This document shows, in pieces, positions 63,409 to 64,000 of a stretch of DNA of 64,000 nucleotides (its first letter is position 1; each line of letters opens with the position of its first letter). Origin of the DNA: Petrolisthes cinctipes (Eukaryota > Arthropoda > Malacostraca > Decapoda > Porcellanidae). A program made the position numbers and the translations under genes. The stretch spans positions 496,001-560,000 of the forward strand of contig JAWQEG010000360.1 in NCBI GenBank assembly GCA_033782935.1. Reading direction: 5' to 3'. The notes below the pieces were generated by a model. It did not search any database. It was given only the letters and a program-made list of their open reading frames with translations, and had not been told where the DNA came from.

Positions 63409-64000
63409 TGGGACCCCAAAATATTGAATTTTCGGGTGTTTTGAGCCTGAATTTGAGATATAAACGGGTACAGAAGATACATGCACATATTGACTTTGGG
63501 CACAAAAAATATCGATTTTCAGCATGTTTTGGGCCTGAATTTTGAAAATACTCTAACACGGAGTAGGCATGTACAGATCGCTTCTGGGACCCCAAAATAT
63601 TGAATTTTCGGGTGTTTTGAGCCTGAATTTGAGATATAAACGGGTACTGAAGATGCATGCACATATCGACTTTTCTGCACCTAAAAGATCGATTTTCAGT
63701 ATGTTTTTGGCCTGTATTTTGAAAATACTCTAACACGGAGTAGGCATGTACAGATACCTTCTGGGACCTCTAAATATCGAATTTTCGGGTGTTTTGGGAC
63801 TGAATTTGAGATATCGACTTTTTGGCACCTAAAATATCGATTTTCAGCATGTTTTTAGCCTATATTTTGAAAATATTCTAGCACTGTGTAGGCATGTACA
63901 GATTGCTTCTGGGACCCCAAAATATCGAATTTTCGGGTGTTTTGAGCCTGAATTTGAGATATAAACGGGTACTGAAGATGCATGCACATATCAACTTTTG
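63409..64000. repeat. Last trimer and truncated monomer at the window end
   Basis: A trimer (A at 63409 with GGGCACAAAAAATATCG, B at 63585, C at 63762) is followed from 63910 by 91 bases of another A/B monomer cut by the window. The array therefore continues to the right, as it does to the left, where the window opens at the start of an A monomer. Confidence 0.88.

Larger units (their letters stand above)
1..64000. repeat. Satellite DNA array filling the whole window
   Basis: Every part of the window can be read as head-to-tail copies of one monomer family, always in the same orientation. Recognisable landmarks recur in order in each copy: TGGGACCCC, AATTTTCGGGTGTTTT, GAATTTGAGATAT, CATGCACATAT, a GATTTTCAG or GATTTTTAG block, TTTTGAAAATA, and AGTAGGCATGTACAG. 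Complete monomers are 176, 177 or 148 bp, with small indel derivatives. I parsed about 385 of them and no stretch of 300 bp lacks the repeat. The long homogeneous array, the near-nucleosomal unit length and the multi-level order are typical of eukaryotic centromeric or heterochromatic satellites. That it is a centromere is inference; the sequence alone cannot show kinetochore occupancy. I do not recognise the family. Confidence 0.97.

Noticed and set aside
1..64000. CRISPR array
   Set aside because: There are no short identical repeats separated by unique spacers; all sequence belongs to the monomer and no cas genes are present.
1..64000. Human alpha satellite or Arabidopsis 178-bp centromere repeat
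   Set aside because: The unit length is similar, but the landmark sequences (AATTTTCGGGTGTTTT, GAATTTGAGATATAAACGGG) do not match what I know of either family. Similar length alone is not evidence.
1..64000. Telomeric or subtelomeric repeat
   Set aside because: No short G-rich telomere-type tandem repeat (TTAGGG, TTTAGGG or similar arrays) is present; the array has no end inside the window.

Overview
The whole 64 kb window is one uninterrupted satellite-DNA array. I found no unique sequence, protein gene, RNA gene, transposon or CRISPR array. The basic unit is an AT-rich monomer of 176-177 bp, plus a 148-bp shortened form, all head to tail in one orientation. By hand parsing I count about 385 complete monomers; the last one, from 63910, is cut by the window end. 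This organisation is typical of eukaryotic centromeric or other heterochromatic satellites in plants, animals and some fungi. I do not recognise the family and cannot name a species.

The order is nested. (1) Each 176-bp monomer is itself an old head-to-tail duplication of about 88 bp. (2) Three monomer classes, A (176), B (177) and C (148), form a 501-bp trimer, or 491 bp where C carries a 10-bp deletion. (3) Two trimer flavours, A1-B1-C1 and A2-B2-C2, often alternate and give a 992-1002 bp hexamer, most regularly from about 30 kb onward. (4) Blocks of 1-5 kb have been duplicated, many in tandem: 1823 bp at 3.5-7.1 kb, 4968/5145 bp at 20.0-30.1 kb, about 3.5-4 kb at 51.6-59.3 kb, and 1503 bp at 59.4-62.4 kb.

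Layout: 1-30081 is a mosaic of trimers, tetramers, dimers and longer hybrid units. It is marked by nine copies of a distinctive C variant that I do not see further right. 30082-64000 is dominated by alternating trimer flavours with local duplications. From about 51.4 kb it carries a further linked variant set (AAGGAATAGG, TCGACTTTTCGGG, TTAGCAACT). Every size change keeps the monomer register, as expected from unequal homologous exchange.

Features worth testing are a degenerate CENP-B-box-like motif present in A and B but deleted from C, a dyad whose two arms change together between B and C, a deletion hotspot at the monomer tail, and CG-to-TG differences between classes that suggest past cytosine methylation. 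The many short minus-strand reading frames are by-products of the repeat and are not annotated as genes.
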